From NCBI GenBank assembly GCA_028713675.1, contig JAQTNV010000007.1, forward strand, positions 1 through 64,000: a stretch of DNA of 64,000 nucleotides, read 5' to 3'. Under the pieces are notes generated by a model that saw nothing but the letters and a program-made list of their open reading frames with translations, did not search any database and was not told the origin of the DNA. Numbering within the stretch: position 1 is the first letter of the stretch; every line of letters starts with the position of its first letter. This DNA comes from a bacterium (GTDB lineage: Bacteria; Desulfobacterota; JAPLJL01). A program made the translations under genes and the position numbers. Shown here piece by piece: positions 1 to 9,115 of the stretch.

Positions 1-811
1 CCAGGGAGAAACAGAAAACAAAAATGCAGGCCATCTGGGACTGGGGCAGGGGCCAGTTCGGATACCAGATCTGCAGGGAGGGACTCCGGGTGAACTCCGT
101 CAGGAACCGGCCCGCCGAATAATAAATACCCGCCAGGGGCAGAAGCTCGCCCTCGACAAATCGAACCCGCAGGAAATGGCTCGAGATTACGCGATGAAAA
201 GAAGTCCAAAGCCGGTTTTGAAAGTATTTTATCTGCACCCAGCAATAGGCCAAAAACCAGCCCAGGATTGTCATCACGGCAACGTAGAGCGGAAAAGGAT
301 GCAGGGCAAAGCCCCGGGGGCCGGCAAACCCGGGTTGAAGGTAATAAATGCCCCAGGGGAGGTCGGTGAAGAAGCCGTAATGGCAGCCCGCGGCCAGGCA
401 GCCGAAACACTGGATAAAATACGCCAAAGCATGCCAGGGAATCATCAGGTCGGTGGTTTTGCGGGCCGGGAGGCCGCTCCGGAGAAAATACCAGGTCCCC
501 ACCACCATGGCAGTGCTCATCACCCCGTAGTAAGACATCCCGCCCCGCCAGAATCTCAGGATTCTGACCGGGTCATCGAGGAACCAGCTAAGCCTCTCAT
601 CGCTGGAAAGCATCAGCACGGCGGACAGGCGGGCCCCGATGATCGTGGCCGGGATGCCGATGAGCGCCCCGTTGAGGATCAGCCGCATGTCAATCCCCAT
701 TTTTCTCGCCCAGTATAAAAAGCCGATTATCGAGACCACGTAGGCCAGGGACATGGTGACCGCGTGGGTGGGGACCAGGACTGTTCCGATTTTAACGAGG
801 TAGGGAAGCAT
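1..811 (-). CDS. Lgt-family membrane protein, C-terminus cut off by window edge
   Basis: The minus frame is open from an ATG at 809-811 to the left edge, so at least 270 residues are present and the C-terminus is missing. The translation is polytopic and carries the motif GCLAAGCHYG preceded by CF, as well as a GGMSYYG stretch. Both resemble the GCFxAGCCYG and GGxSYYG signatures of proteins grouped with prolipoprotein diacylglyceryl transferase (Lgt, PF01790). Lgt moves diacylglycerol from phosphatidylglycerol to the lipobox cysteine of prelipoproteins in the inner membrane. The classical GRxGNFxNxE form is not seen, so this may be an Lgt-like paralogue rather than the housekeeping enzyme. 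No clear Shine-Dalgarno precedes the ATG. It is transcribed away from the neighbouring lipoprotein gene's terminator. Confidence 0.7.
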   Translation of the reverse strand, partial: MLPYLVKIGTVLVPTHAVTMSLAYVVSIIGFLYWARKMGIDMRLILNGALIGIPATIIGARLSAVLMLSSDERLSWFLDDPVRILRFWRGGMSYYGVMSTAMVVGTWYFLRSGLPARKTTDLMIPWHALAYFIQCFGCLAAGCHYGFFTDLPWGIYYLQPGFAGPRGFALHPFPLYVAVMTILGWFLAYCWVQIKYFQNRLWTSFHRVISSHFLRVRFVEGELLPLAGIYYSAGRFLTEFTRSPSLQIWYPNWPLPQSQMACIFVFCFSL

Positions 812-882
812 ATAAAGTATTTGAAAGCTTTATTTTAATTATATCGCTTTTTTCTAGTCATCGGTTATCAAAGCCCCTTGCC

Positions 883-909
883 AAAAAAAAGGCGGGGCTT
901 AGCCCCGCC
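883..909 (-). terminator. Rho-independent terminator of the 940-3618 lipoprotein gene
   Basis: On the minus strand an 8-bp GC-only stem (GGCGGGGC / GCCCCGCC, 3-nt loop) is followed by eight T residues. It begins about 30 nt after the stop codon. This is a textbook intrinsic terminator and also separates the lipoprotein gene from the Lgt-like gene downstream. Confidence 0.9.
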
Positions 910-939
910 ATAGAATTTTATCAACTTATTCAGATACCA

Positions 940-3618
940 CTAATAATTAAGAAATCTTACTTTTGCAGCAGAAGAACTTGCCATGGTGCCAGCTTGGCTA
1001 AAGTCTCGCCATATAATAATTGCTTCATCGGGACCAGTAATAATGATCTTTGAATTGTCTTGCCCCCATGGTTGACTAGAAAGCAAAGCTCCTCCGACAC
1101 CCCATAAGTCGTTTCCATCTCCATCTATCAGTTGTAGATATAAATCAGGACCATAACTATCTCCGCCTTTATTATAGCTAATCAAATATCCACCCATATT
1201 ATCTCTGACAATATCGTTTTCATTACCATCGATAACTGATCGGCGAGAATTACGAAGAAGATTGCCATTTTCATCAACTCCTTGAAATAAAGAACCACTC
1301 AAATAAATAACTCCATTTTGATAATTTTGGGTTTGGAGAAGAACTGAATTAAAATTATTATCCATTATTTCAATTCCATCCAACGTCCATTGAATATTTC
1401 CAAGACTGTCAACCCTCTGCGCAAAAATATCTGAGGATATTTCATTTCTAGTATCAATCCAAGATATTATCGCTCCTCCCAAATTATCAGAAGTTATCAC
1501 GGGGCTATAATGCGTATGAGACTCGGTACATATAGGAATCCCATTCGGCTGCCAAGCAATATTGCCATAACCATCTACGCGATTCGCATAAATATATCCG
1601 CCATTCTCATCCGTCCACGTAATAATAGCGCCACCAGACATGTCGGATGCAATAGAATCATATTGTCTTAAATCCTGACGGATACTACTGGTTGAAACAT
1701 TGACACCGCCAGGAGACCACAAAAGATTCCCATTTACATCTATCCTTTGCGCAAGAAAATCAAAAGGACCTGATCCGTCAATCCAAAATACTATTGCTCC
1801 ACCACTTCCATCACTAATGGCATTAATTTTACTTAAATACCAAGCAGGAGTCCCTCCTGCAGTAATCCATCCTGATTTCCATAATACATTTCCCGACAAA
1901 TCAATTCTAGAAGCAAAAATAGCATTGGTCTCAGACCAAACCGCAATAATTCCCCCTGCCCCGTCGCTTACTAATCTAAATAATTCGTCCATTTGATAAG
2001 GAGCATAACCAAGCAATACATCCCATAATAAATCTCCATTATTATTTCTTCTTTGAACATTTATAGAAGTTCTATTGCTTTCCCATGGATGCCAAGCAGA
2101 ATAACCAAAAAACGCCCCCCCAAAATCATCAGCAATCATATCAAAATCAGAACAATACGAATTCCCACCTCCAAAACAAATTTCATTTTCCCAGAGAATC
2201 TTTATCCAACCAACATTGATTGGAACGCACTGATAAGAAATCGCGCCTTTTTTATCAGATACTGTTAAACAAATATTTGGAGTTCCAACATCATCCGGAG
2301 CGGTCCATTCTACAGTATTACTTATCGAAAGAGAAAGAGTGCCCGCACTTACTGACCAATAATAAGAAAGAATATCATTGTCAGGATCAAAAGAATCCGC
2401 GTTAATGGTTATAGATTCTCCTGGATTAACATCTTCTTTCTGCAAATTTATAGAGTTCAAGACTGGGGGCATGTTGTCCATCCTGATATCAGGCAAATCA
2501 ATTACTTGCGTCCCTAACGCCATTTCGGAAGTTATTGTTATCGGAACCCAGGCAATAGCCGGGTCGTAAGCTTGAGTTCCAAACGATTTAATCTGACTTA
2601 GTTCTTGCATTCTGACCCTTAACTGATAATCCCCGGGCGGTAAAAAGGAAATTTGATACTCCCCATTTTGATCGGTATAAGTAGTTAATCCACCGCTAGC
2701 TTGTTGCCCATTCGAACCAGTCACGTAAACAAGGGTTTTTTCCACTTTTTCTTGAATCGCTATTCTATATATTGGGGTTATCCCATCCCGGAAATACACC
2801 TTGCCCCGGATCGTGGCAAATGAATTCATATCAACTATAGGAATGAGCTTGATCGGATTGGGCAAACTCGTGGTCTGCCCGGCACTTACGGAAACACCGG
2901 GGACTTCGCTGATCTGGAATTCGTCGGCGAAAGCATAAACTTTAACGGTGCCGGGTTTTACCGCGCTCACCTCAAACGATCCGCTGGTACTGGTTACGGC
3001 GATCAAAGAAAGCGTGCCATCGTCATTTTTCGCATAAACCTTGGCTCTCGAAATCGGCTCCTCCGTTATTTCGTTTAGAACGCTTCCCGATATTGATCCG
3101 GAGACATCGATGGCTTTATTAACTGTATGACCAGTTTCCTTCCAGTAATTTCCGATGGAAGTGTTCTCCATCCACCGATAATGAAATGTCACCTGTCCTT
3201 TGAGCAGAGGGTGATCCGGAAGCTCCATATAAACGAACGCATAAACTATATCCCCTCGAATGATTCCATTTTGGTCGGGAAGATCAACAACCGTATCTAA
3301 CTGACTGACCCAGAAATAAACGATTTCATCATTATCGGTATAGCCGGGAACTTGCTCTGCCGCATGAACGGTAAGCGACAGCGCTTCGGCCTGGGCCTCG
3401 ACCACATCAGGAGGCAACGTTCCTTCCTCGGAAGCTATCTGTTTGAATATATCGGCTTCAGAAGGCGCCTGGGATTGCAGAAGCGCCTTAAGCGTCGCGT
3501 CATCCAACCCGCTGTTCGACTTAGATTCGCCATTACATCCGGCGATTAACAACAAAAAGGATAAAAATATTAATCCGAATAGAAATATCCCCGCCTTTTT
3601 CCCTCTTCCGGTTACCAT
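940..3618 (-). CDS. Large lipoprotein with regulatory-like, Ig-like and propeller-like repeats
   Basis: I chose the ATG at 3618 (892 aa) because GGGGGA lies 8 nt upstream. The longer reading from 3690 would place its start inside a good promoter -35 box. The N-terminus is a lipoprotein signal with lipobox LLIAGC, so the protein should be lipid-anchored in the envelope. Residues of roughly 170-360 contain two carboxypeptidase-regulatory-like segments. A PKD/Ig-like segment follows (SYYWSVSAGTLS). The C-terminal half holds about six degenerate repeats built around DGSGGAIVFWID and AQRIDxxGNLLW, typical of beta-propeller or WD-like exported proteins. The gene is clearly more AT-rich than its neighbours, especially in the repeats. 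The specific function is not recognisable; binding or adhesion is a guess. Confidence 0.8.
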   Translation of the reverse strand: MVTGRGKKAGIFLFGLIFLSFLLLIAGCNGESKSNSGLDDATLKALLQSQAPSEADIFKQIASEEGTLPPDVVEAQAEALSLTVHAAEQVPGYTDNDEIVYFWVSQLDTVVDLPDQNGIIRGDIVYAFVYMELPDHPLLKGQVTFHYRWMENTSIGNYWKETGHTVNKAIDVSGSISGSVLNEITEEPISRAKVYAKNDDGTLSLIAVTSTSGSFEVSAVKPGTVKVYAFADEFQISEVPGVSVSAGQTTSLPNPIKLIPIVDMNSFATIRGKVYFRDGITPIYRIAIQEKVEKTLVYVTGSNGQQASGGLTTYTDQNGEYQISFLPPGDYQLRVRMQELSQIKSFGTQAYDPAIAWVPITITSEMALGTQVIDLPDIRMDNMPPVLNSINLQKEDVNPGESITINADSFDPDNDILSYYWSVSAGTLSLSISNTVEWTAPDDVGTPNICLTVSDKKGAISYQCVPINVGWIKILWENEICFGGGNSYCSDFDMIADDFGGAFFGYSAWHPWESNRTSINVQRRNNNGDLLWDVLLGYAPYQMDELFRLVSDGAGGIIAVWSETNAIFASRIDLSGNVLWKSGWITAGGTPAWYLSKINAISDGSGGAIVFWIDGSGPFDFLAQRIDVNGNLLWSPGGVNVSTSSIRQDLRQYDSIASDMSGGAIITWTDENGGYIYANRVDGYGNIAWQPNGIPICTESHTHYSPVITSDNLGGAIISWIDTRNEISSDIFAQRVDSLGNIQWTLDGIEIMDNNFNSVLLQTQNYQNGVIYLSGSLFQGVDENGNLLRNSRRSVIDGNENDIVRDNMGGYLISYNKGGDSYGPDLYLQLIDGDGNDLWGVGGALLSSQPWGQDNSKIIITGPDEAIIIWRDFSQAGTMASSSAAKVRFLNY

Positions 3619-3660
3619 TTTATAGATCCCCCTTTCATTGGTTAATAAAATAGACATGTC

Positions 3661-3690
3661 ATTATCCTTATTTACCGACAAGTATTTCAA
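3661..3690 (-). promoter_or_regulatory. Sigma70-type promoter for the lipoprotein gene
   Basis: On the minus strand TTGAAA (3685-3690) is followed by an 18-nt spacer and GATAAT (3661-3666). A transcript would begin near 3653, about 35 nt before the chosen ATG at 3618. Confidence 0.55.
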
Positions 3691-3798
3691 TAAAATTCAT
3701 ACGGATAGGTTTTGTATTTCATGGAAAATTATCAGGTATTATTGGTAATTATTAGATTCCTATAAACTGCTGATCCGAAAGGGGCCAAAAACGGAACA

Positions 3799-3826
3799 GG
3801 TAGCAGGCTGCAAATAGCCGGTTGCC
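3799..3826. repeat. Heptamer array, 4 units
   Basis: Four consecutive 7-nt units (GGTAGCA, GGCTGCA, AATAGCC, GGTTGCC) run in phase. They are the reverse-complement relatives of the GCTACCT-type units found at 45261 and 58431. Confidence 0.55.
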
Positions 3827-3910
3827 TGAACAAGAAAAATTCGATTAACAGGTGATAAGATAAGAAAATCAAGAAATGGACATCAGGAGATTGAGACCTT
3901 TTAAAAATAA

Positions 3911-3936
3911 GCGACCCTAAAGGGTCGCACTACGAA
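3911..3936. repeat. TAAA-loop palindrome with ACTACGAA tail
   Basis: A perfect stem, GCGACCC-TAAA-GGGTCGC (3911-3928), is followed by ACTACGAA. The same stem and tail recur at 19463-19488. Confidence 0.85.
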
Positions 3937-3972
3937 TGATCATTTAATGACCGGGAAGAATATAAGGGTGCC

Positions 3973-3994
3973 CCTCCATAAACGGAGGCGCTAC
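3973..3994. repeat. TAAA-loop palindrome with CGCTAC tail
   Basis: CCTCC pairs with GGAGG around a loop containing TAAA, and CGCTAC follows. It ends about 10 nt from the stop codon of the AraC-type gene. The stem differs from other copies while loop and tail are kept. Confidence 0.75.
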
Positions 3995-4003
3995 TTATAA
4001 ATT

Positions 4004-4345
4004 TTATTGGCTGAAGAAGTGATTTTTATAAACGGTGGGACTTTTACCTGAGCATCTTTCCTTTAACAACTTACAAAAGTGCCCGGGATCTTTATAGCCG
4101 ATTTCAGAGGATATTTGTTTTACCAACAACATTGGATTTTTTTCCAGAAGATCTTTTCCCTTATTAATCCGGATTTCTCGACGAATCTCGCCGAAGGTTT
4201 TGCCGGTGTTTTTCCTGATATAGAAACTTAAATAGGAAGGGTTCAAATTGAATTTCTTCGCCAGGCCCTTTAATGAAATCGAGCCCGAGGAACTTTCGAT
4301 TTCCTTTAAAATAAGGTTGACTCGCCAAGTTACTTTATTTATCAT
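4004..4345 (-). CDS. Stand-alone AraC-type DNA-binding protein
   Basis: The 113-aa product is almost entirely an AraC/XylS-type double helix-turn-helix domain. The first HTH is around LKGLAKKFNLNPSYLSFYIR and the second around VKQISSEIGYKDPGHFCKLL, followed by the usual KERCSGKSPTVYK ending. AraC proteins normally carry an N-terminal ligand-binding domain of 150-200 residues; this one has none, so it would act as a constitutive or partner-dependent DNA-binding regulator. A near-consensus promoter lies just upstream. The next genes on the strand are the low-GC lipoprotein downstream and the PA14 operon upstream, either of which could be a target. That link is inference. Confidence 0.85.
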   Translation of the reverse strand: MINKVTWRVNLILKEIESSSGSISLKGLAKKFNLNPSYLSFYIRKNTGKTFGEIRREIRINKGKDLLEKNPMLLVKQISSEIGYKDPGHFCKLLKERCSGKSPTVYKNHFFSQ

Positions 4346-4391
4346 CTTTGTAAAAGCTTTTAATTATAAATTGTTTAGGAGCTAATTGGTT

Positions 4392-4420
4392 AATATATTA
4401 ATGAATTTCTTGAATGTCAA
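4392..4420 (-). promoter_or_regulatory. Near-consensus sigma70 promoter for the AraC-type gene
   Basis: On the minus strand TTGACA (4415-4420), a 17-nt spacer and TATATT (4392-4397) give an almost perfect sigma70 promoter. Transcription would begin near 4385, about 40 nt before the ATG. Confidence 0.7.
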
Positions 4421-4486
4421 ATAATATTTCTGACCAGCCGGCAAACAACTAGGGATGGGCCGGCAAGAGGAAATGGGGTTTGATTA

Positions 4487-4512
4487 GCGGCCATAAATGG
4501 CCGCACTGCGAA
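4487..4512. repeat. TAAA-loop palindrome with ACTGCGAA tail
   Basis: GCGGCCA-TAAA-TGGCCGC (4487-4504) is a perfect stem, followed by ACTGCGAA. The tail matches the 3911 copy at seven of eight positions while the stem sequence is different. Confidence 0.8.
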
Positions 4513-4519
4513 CACACAG

Positions 4520-4550
4520 AAAAAAAAAGGGAGCCCGTAAAAGGGCTCCC
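4520..4550 (-). terminator. Rho-independent terminator of the PA14 operon
   Basis: On the minus strand GGGAGCCC pairs with GGGCTCCC across a 6-nt loop, followed by a run of eight or more T residues. It lies about 50 nt after the stop at 4598. The loop contains TAAA on the plus strand, like the dispersed palindromes, so it may be a member of that family used as a terminator. Confidence 0.85.
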
Positions 4551-4578
4551 CTGCATTAACCGGCTACCGGCTAAAACA

Positions 4579-4601
4579 CGCGGACTAAAGCCCGCGGCTA
4601 C
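4579..4601. repeat. TAAA-loop palindrome overlapping a stop codon
   Basis: CGCGG pairs with CCGCG around a loop with CTAAAG, and the tail GCTAC follows. The CTA of the tail is the complement of the TAG stop codon of the 1483-aa gene, so the repeat reaches into its end. Confidence 0.65.
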
Positions 4602-7600
4602 TTTTTCTCAATCTGCTCGGGCGTTTTCGCCTTCCGGCTTTCCAGCTGTCTCGCGATCTGCACGATCGGGTTCAGGACCGTCCGCGCCACTTTCTTCAGG
4701 AACGGGCTGGCTTCCAGGACCCGGGAGATCGGGCTCGAAATCCGGTAATAAAGCCCGGTATAGATTTCCCCGATCCGGCTCCGGGCCAGGAAGTAATCCC
4801 GGAGTCCCCGGAGGGCGTTCAGGGCCTGGGTGTCTTCCGCCGCGCTCCCGTCGAAAACCGTGGAGCAGGCGCAGCCCATGTTGGCGAAGATCCGACCGAC
4901 CTGGTCCATTAAATCGCCGAAGAGGGTGACCACGTTGGCGCTTTCGTAACCAGGGCCGGACCCGCCCCAGGTCTTGGTCGCCCCGGGAATAAGCTGGCGC
5001 ATCGCGAGCTGCTTGGCGGTCACCGTGGCCATGGCGCCCCCGTTGGGCTGCATTTCCAGCTTGGCCGACGCGGCCCCGGTCCCCTCGATCAGTTCGAAAC
5101 TGATGTTGTGCCAGCCGGCGGTGAACGCATAGTAGGTGGAGGGAACGCAGGCGACACCGGTGGTGCCGCCGGTGCAGCAGGTGGTGGAGGCGTTGGTGTT
5201 AACGGTCCCGCAATTGGCGATCAGGGTCTGGTTGTCGATCGTCAGCTTTCCGACCTCGTTGGCGCTGATCCGGAAACCGTAAGTCCCGCCACTGCCTCCC
5301 GTCAGGTAGATCGCGCCCTCCCACCGGATCGCCCAGTGGTCAGGCCGGGTCTTGCCGGCGCAGTTGGGGTAAACACTTTTCCGGTCGAAGCTGACCGAGG
5401 CCGTGGCGGAGCCGGCATATTCCGGCTTCTCCGTGGCCCCGGTCCAGAGGTGGTCGATCACGTTGTCGATCCCCTGGCAGACCTTGTTGGAGAAAAACGG
5501 TTCCGCGGCGGTCGTGGTATTGGAGTAGGCCTCGAATTCCGAGTTGTAAACGAACCGGCGGAGTCCGTTGGCATACTGGAATTGCGCGGGCATGACCTGG
5601 ATCCCCTGGGGATAATCGGTCAGCTTGCTGTAAGCCACCGGCGGGGAGGCCACCGGAGCGGAGCCATTGGTGGCATCGCTGATCGGCGCCCCATACTCAT
5701 AGAACTTATATACATCCGTTCCCGGAACGCAGGTTACGGGGGTGGCGGGGGTACAGGTTAACGGGTTGGAAGTCGTACAGGCGTTCGTGATTTTGACATT
5801 ATCAATCATTGCGTCATAAGTGCCATAATGCATTCCTTCCAGCCCCATCCAGACTTCATGGAGGGTCCGGCCGGTCATGCTATTGGTATTGAAACAGCGA
5901 TGATACCATTTGCCGTTCGCGAAAGCGGATAAATCAGTGGCCGGGTGAGCGCCGAGGCAATTCTGATCTTTCCAACCAGAATTATCCCTGACCGTCTGGC
6001 CGCCGGCGCCGCCGTTATCGAACCACCCGTCGAAACCGGCGTTGAAAGTCGGATTGGTGGTGGGCATGTAAATATCGTATTCCAGGCATTGGCCGGCGAG
6101 AAGGGTGTATTTTTTGGTCGAGTCGAAGACGCGGTAAGCGTAAACGTCTTGATAAGGCGAGAATCCGTAGTTCAAGAGAGGTGAAACCGTTCCCCCCGAA
6201 GAGCGATCGACGGCGGAAATCCTGACCTCGTCGATTTTGCCGAGAAAGCCGCTGCCGACCCTGAGGAGGGCGGTCCCGGTGGTGGCGACATTATCGCAGG
6301 TGGCAAGACTTTGACATACATCCAAAGCATTATCCACGTAATAACAGGCGTTGGCTTTCGGGACGGCGGCAACGGCTACATAATGCCATTTCCCGTCGGC
6401 CACCCCCTTGTTGCTGACGGTGCCGCATAAGGTTAATTGCACATTATTCCGATAACTGTAGTGCAGAATCCCCGGCCCGCCCGCGTTCGGGCAATATATG
6501 TAAAATCCATAATTCCTGAATCCGTCGCCCCCCACTTCCTTATGCACGATAACCGGCCAGTAATCACCTATCCCGGCGACACAGGGCTCCGCTTTTATAT
6601 AGGCCTCGATGGTGATCGGCCCGCTGATATCCAGGTCATTGCTGTCCGCGGCGTTAACGTAATCGCCGGCCCCGTCGAAATAAAGCTTGGGGATGGCGGG
6701 ATAAACCTCGGTGCCGTCCCATAACTCGCCCATCACGTCGTCGCTTTTCCACGCGCCGCCGGTGATGGTGCCGACATCGTTCACGGGCGTGCCGCCGGTC
6801 GCCGAATCCGCGAGCGAGGTCCCCGCCCCCTCGCTGAAATGGTAAAGCAGGCGGGTATTGGCGTCGGACCCGAGATAGAAGTCGTTCACCACGCTCAGGT
6901 CCAGGGCCGAGAGGTAATCCGAGTCGCTGGGCGTCCATTCCAGCTTCAGGGTGGCCACATTAGTAGCGGAATTAACATAGTATTCCAGGACCGTGTAATA
7001 TTCCCCCGCGCTCGGGAAGGTGACGTTCGCGCACACTCTTTGCACCGGCGGCGTGACAAACTTTGCGGCCCAGGTGTCGATTTCGTAGGAACCGTCCCCG
7101 TTGACATCCAGGCGGGCCCCGCCGTCGGTGGTCAGGCAGAGCGAATAGGTCGGGGATGCCGGCGGATTGGCCCCGCCGGGCGCCACCCGGATGAACCCGG
7201 TGTAGCGGGCATTCCAAGTAGCGCCTGAGCCGGAAGCCTTGATCGGACAAGCCGCCCCCGCCCCCCATTCGAAATTGATGTCCGATTGGTGCTCGTAACC
7301 CATCCAGGTCCCGTCGCCTCCGGTGGAGGTATTAAAGACGGTGGGGGTGGGGTCGTCCCAGAAGCTCGCGAACCAGCCGCCCAGGAAATCGAAATTGGTC
7401 GGGGCCTCCCAGGAGGCCCGGAGGCGGCTGTTGGGAATGGCGTTGCAGTTGGTGCAGGTGCCGTCGGAGCATTCCCCGAGCCGGGCCGCGGCCGTTCCGG
7501 TCCACTCGTAATATTCCATCCGGACCGTGTGCCAGCCGTCCTCCAGGGTCGGCGGGGTGGCGTCGTAATTTTTGGTCGGGGTGGTCGTGATGGTATCCCA

Positions 7601-9049
7601 GGCGTTGATCCTGAGGTTTTCATCGATATATAACCGGCCGCCGGCATCGGTTATCATGCACAAACGCCTGGTGTCGGCGGTGGCGAAATTGATCTCCCCG
7701 ATCCAGCGGGCCTCGAAATAGTCATACGACTCCGGATAGGAGCGGACCTCCCAGAAACCGAATTGTTCGGTGGTAGCGGTAAAGGCGATCAGCATTATCT
7801 GCTGAGTGCGGACGGTGGGGAAGTTATAGGTCTGTTCCAGGGACCGTCCCAGCTCGGGGTCGGAGGAGGAACCCAGGTAAGGTATTTCCTGGAGCCAGCT
7901 CCAGCCGGCGGCTTCCACCGCGGCTTGGGTCGACGTCCCCTCGGTCGGGGTGGTACAGGTGGTTCCCTGCTTCGAACAATAGTAAAGCTCCACCCTGCGG
8001 CCCGGGCCCGCGCCCACGTGGCCGTACCAGTAAACCTTGACCGAATTAATATACTGGTCGGATGCGAAGGACTCTATCCAGTATTCGGAGGTAGAGGACG
8101 TCGCGTCGTCCTGCCAGTAGGAGGAAATACTGTTTCCGTCGGCCGCATTAGCAGCGGTCACATTCGAAGCTAAAGTCGCGCTGACCGCCGCCTTGGTCTT
8201 GCTCGACCTCTGCAGGAGGATGTTGGCCGGGCCCCCGTCGCTCCGCCAGTCGATCGTGTAGCCGCTCCCGAAATCCACGAGCTGATCCACCCGCGCCCCC
8301 CGGAACATCGGCGCCGAGATGACTTCCAGGTAACCCACGTCCCAGAGGATCCAGTGCCAGACCGCGTCGTCATCGCCGGCGACCCGCAGGCGGATTTCGA
8401 AGTCGTTCTTGATTTCGTCCCAGGTGATGGGCTGGGTGGCGCAGCTGTAGACGGAGCAGAGGCTGACCCCGGCCGCGGTATAATCGTTGGCCGCTGTGCA
8501 GCCGGCCAGGGAGGTGATGGACTGCCAGGCCCCCGCGCTCCGGTTTTTCAGCCGGTACTCAAAATAAGCCACGTCCGCGGCTTCGGGGGTCAAGGCGCCG
8601 GCGGCCCGGCAAGGGGTATTGGCTGTCTGCTGGCGGCACATGAAGCGGACCCAAGCAACGGCGTCGGTGACGGCCGGGCTTCCGTAACGCGAAGCATAGA
8701 AATTGGTCAGAGTCAGGATGTTGTCCCTCCGGGTGTTTACATAAGCTTCGATCCCGTCCTCCTTGGTGGCGGCCACGGTATTCATATGCGACGGACAACC
8801 GGCCTCGCTGTTCCCTCCCGAGCCGGCCCAGGGATCCTGCGATCCCGAGCCCCGGGTTGACCTGGCGAGCACCGGATACCGGGCATCCCAGAGGTCGTAA
8901 TACTCGCCCTTCAGGCCCGTGAGGTAGCCGAAGCCGTTCTTCCCGAGGGCATCATCCGCCGGGGTAGATTTAATCTTCAGGAGCAGGAGGGGGCCTAAAG
9001 CCAGGAGCAAGAAAATAACCGTGATTTTCAGGTTGGATTTTATTTTCAT
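4598..9049 (-). CDS. Giant cysteine-rich exported protein with PA14, discoidin-like and LamG-like domains
   Basis: The 1483-aa protein starts at an ATG with AGGAGA 6 nt upstream. Residues 8-28 are a hydrophobic export or anchor segment. A PA14-like opening (GLKGEYYD) lies near 46. A discoidin-like segment spans about 285-440, and PA14-like modules lie near 443-530, 545-715 and 1250-1360; the second contains LDVNGDGSYEIDTW. A LamG/concanavalin-like module at about 725-955 has GKWHYVAVAA and GFLGKIDEVRIS. Such modules bind carbohydrate or calcium on the cell surface, so the protein is probably an extracellular binding or structural component. It lies 66 bp behind the 1420-aa PA14 gene and forms an operon with it. 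No enzyme domain is visible. The many cysteines suggest disulfides. Confidence 0.85.
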   Translation of the reverse strand: MKIKSNLKITVIFLLLALGPLLLLKIKSTPADDALGKNGFGYLTGLKGEYYDLWDARYPVLARSTRGSGSQDPWAGSGGNSEAGCPSHMNTVAATKEDGIEAYVNTRRDNILTLTNFYASRYGSPAVTDAVAWVRFMCRQQTANTPCRAAGALTPEAADVAYFEYRLKNRSAGAWQSITSLAGCTAANDYTAAGVSLCSVYSCATQPITWDEIKNDFEIRLRVAGDDDAVWHWILWDVGYLEVISAPMFRGARVDQLVDFGSGYTIDWRSDGGPANILLQRSSKTKAAVSATLASNVTAANAADGNSISSYWQDDATSSTSEYWIESFASDQYINSVKVYWYGHVGAGPGRRVELYYCSKQGTTCTTPTEGTSTQAAVEAAGWSWLQEIPYLGSSSDPELGRSLEQTYNFPTVRTQQIMLIAFTATTEQFGFWEVRSYPESYDYFEARWIGEINFATADTRRLCMITDAGGRLYIDENLRINAWDTITTTPTKNYDATPPTLEDGWHTVRMEYYEWTGTAAARLGECSDGTCTNCNAIPNSRLRASWEAPTNFDFLGGWFASFWDDPTPTVFNTSTGGDGTWMGYEHQSDINFEWGAGAACPIKASGSGATWNARYTGFIRVAPGGANPPASPTYSLCLTTDGGARLDVNGDGSYEIDTWAAKFVTPPVQRVCANVTFPSAGEYYTVLEYYVNSATNVATLKLEWTPSDSDYLSALDLSVVNDFYLGSDANTRLLYHFSEGAGTSLADSATGGTPVNDVGTITGGAWKSDDVMGELWDGTEVYPAIPKLYFDGAGDYVNAADSNDLDISGPITIEAYIKAEPCVAGIGDYWPVIVHKEVGGDGFRNYGFYIYCPNAGGPGILHYSYRNNVQLTLCGTVSNKGVADGKWHYVAVAAVPKANACYYVDNALDVCQSLATCDNVATTGTALLRVGSGFLGKIDEVRISAVDRSSGGTVSPLLNYGFSPYQDVYAYRVFDSTKKYTLLAGQCLEYDIYMPTTNPTFNAGFDGWFDNGGAGGQTVRDNSGWKDQNCLGAHPATDLSAFANGKWYHRCFNTNSMTGRTLHEVWMGLEGMHYGTYDAMIDNVKITNACTTSNPLTCTPATPVTCVPGTDVYKFYEYGAPISDATNGSAPVASPPVAYSKLTDYPQGIQVMPAQFQYANGLRRFVYNSEFEAYSNTTTAAEPFFSNKVCQGIDNVIDHLWTGATEKPEYAGSATASVSFDRKSVYPNCAGKTRPDHWAIRWEGAIYLTGGSGGTYGFRISANEVGKLTIDNQTLIANCGTVNTNASTTCCTGGTTGVACVPSTYYAFTAGWHNISFELIEGTGAASAKLEMQPNGGAMATVTAKQLAMRQLIPGATKTWGGSGPGYESANVVTLFGDLMDQVGRIFANMGCACSTVFDGSAAEDTQALNALRGLRDYFLARSRIGEIYTGLYYRISSPISRVLEASPFLKKVARTVLNPIVQIARQLESRKAKTPEQIEKK

Positions 9050-9115
9050 TTTCTTTCTCCTAATCCGCTCGATTCCGGCAAACTTATCTTTATTTCTTTC
9101 CCGGCTTCCGGCCGC

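Larger units (their letters stand above)
3691..4003. other. Intergenic region with repeats, no gene
   Basis: This stretch is AT-rich and holds no convincing coding frame. It contains a four-unit array of 7-bp units (3799-3826) and two variable-stem TAAA-loop palindromes, which are listed separately. No terminator with a T tract was seen after the AraC-type gene that ends at 4004, although the palindrome at 3973-3988 lies just beyond its stop. Confidence 0.7.
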
